32,813 bases of DNA, taken from contig JAISFS010000121.1 in assembly GCA_031263485.1 (NCBI GenBank), positions 1 through 32,813 of the forward strand, given 5' to 3'. The notes under the pieces were generated by a model. The model was not told the origin of the DNA, did no database searches, and saw nothing but the letters and a program-made list of their open reading frames with translations. Shown piece after piece: positions 32,761-32,813 of this stretch. This DNA comes from Deltaproteobacteria bacterium (GTDB lineage Bacteria; Desulfobacterota; Desulfarculia; Adiutricales; Adiutricaceae). Each line of letters starts with the position of its first letter. The first letter of the stretch is position 1. Position numbers and translations under genes: made by a program.

Positions 32761-32813
32761 GGGTAAGAAAGTAAGTTTATTACCACACCATCTTTGTCAC
32801 CAGGAAATTATAA

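Overview
The window is dominated by four giant, co-oriented minus-strand genes (2,042 to 2,181 residues). They encode paralogous bacterial alpha-2-macroglobulin (A2M) lipoproteins. Sequence is very GC-rich (roughly 70% by eye) across this block. Lipoprotein signal peptides, the periplasmic A2M family and a near-consensus sigma-54 promoter point to a Gram-negative, high-GC bacterium. A proteobacterial or Desulfobacterota-like host is plausible, but the sequence does not settle the taxon.

Layout, left to right. Positions 1-101 hold the start of a leftward gene for a secreted protein that runs off the window, with a promoter at 200-228. Positions 230-1168 appear non-coding and carry two dispersed repeats. 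The A2M genes follow, called here A2M-1 (1169-7714), A2M-2 (8120-14248), A2M-3 (15009-21524) and A2M-4 (22867-29073); transcription runs from A2M-4 towards A2M-1. Each gap between them carries its own tandem-repeat family: five 17-bp units, twenty-one 26-bp units in perfect register, and five units of about 120 bp plus decayed copies. Right of A2M-4, positions 29134-30521 hold no convincing gene but contain a second copy of the 155-bp repeat seen at the left edge, so the A2M block is bracketed by this repeat. At 30815-32542 lies a plus-strand AAA-ATPase-like/PD-(D/E)XK nuclease-family gene of much lower GC, with a sigma-54-type promoter and a dyad upstream. The right end is AT-rich and carries an outward-facing promoter.

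How the genes may work together. Bacterial A2Ms are membrane-anchored protease traps: cleavage of a bait region exposes an internal Cys-Gln thioester that captures the protease. The four paralogues share one architecture but differ where diversification would matter. These places are the Gly-rich putative bait segment (constant length, variable sequence), a surface-loop-like insertion filled with a different expanded repeat in each gene, and the thioester motif. That motif is intact (CLEQ) in A2M-2, -3 and -4 and mutated to GLEQ in A2M-1. All four also share a roughly 60-nt leader with an unusual ribosome-binding site at fixed spacing, and three of the four have a clear hairpin there. I read the block as a diversifying tandem family of periplasmic protease traps with co-ordinated expression. 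The role is inferred from family knowledge; the repeat, leader and motif observations are read directly from the sequence.
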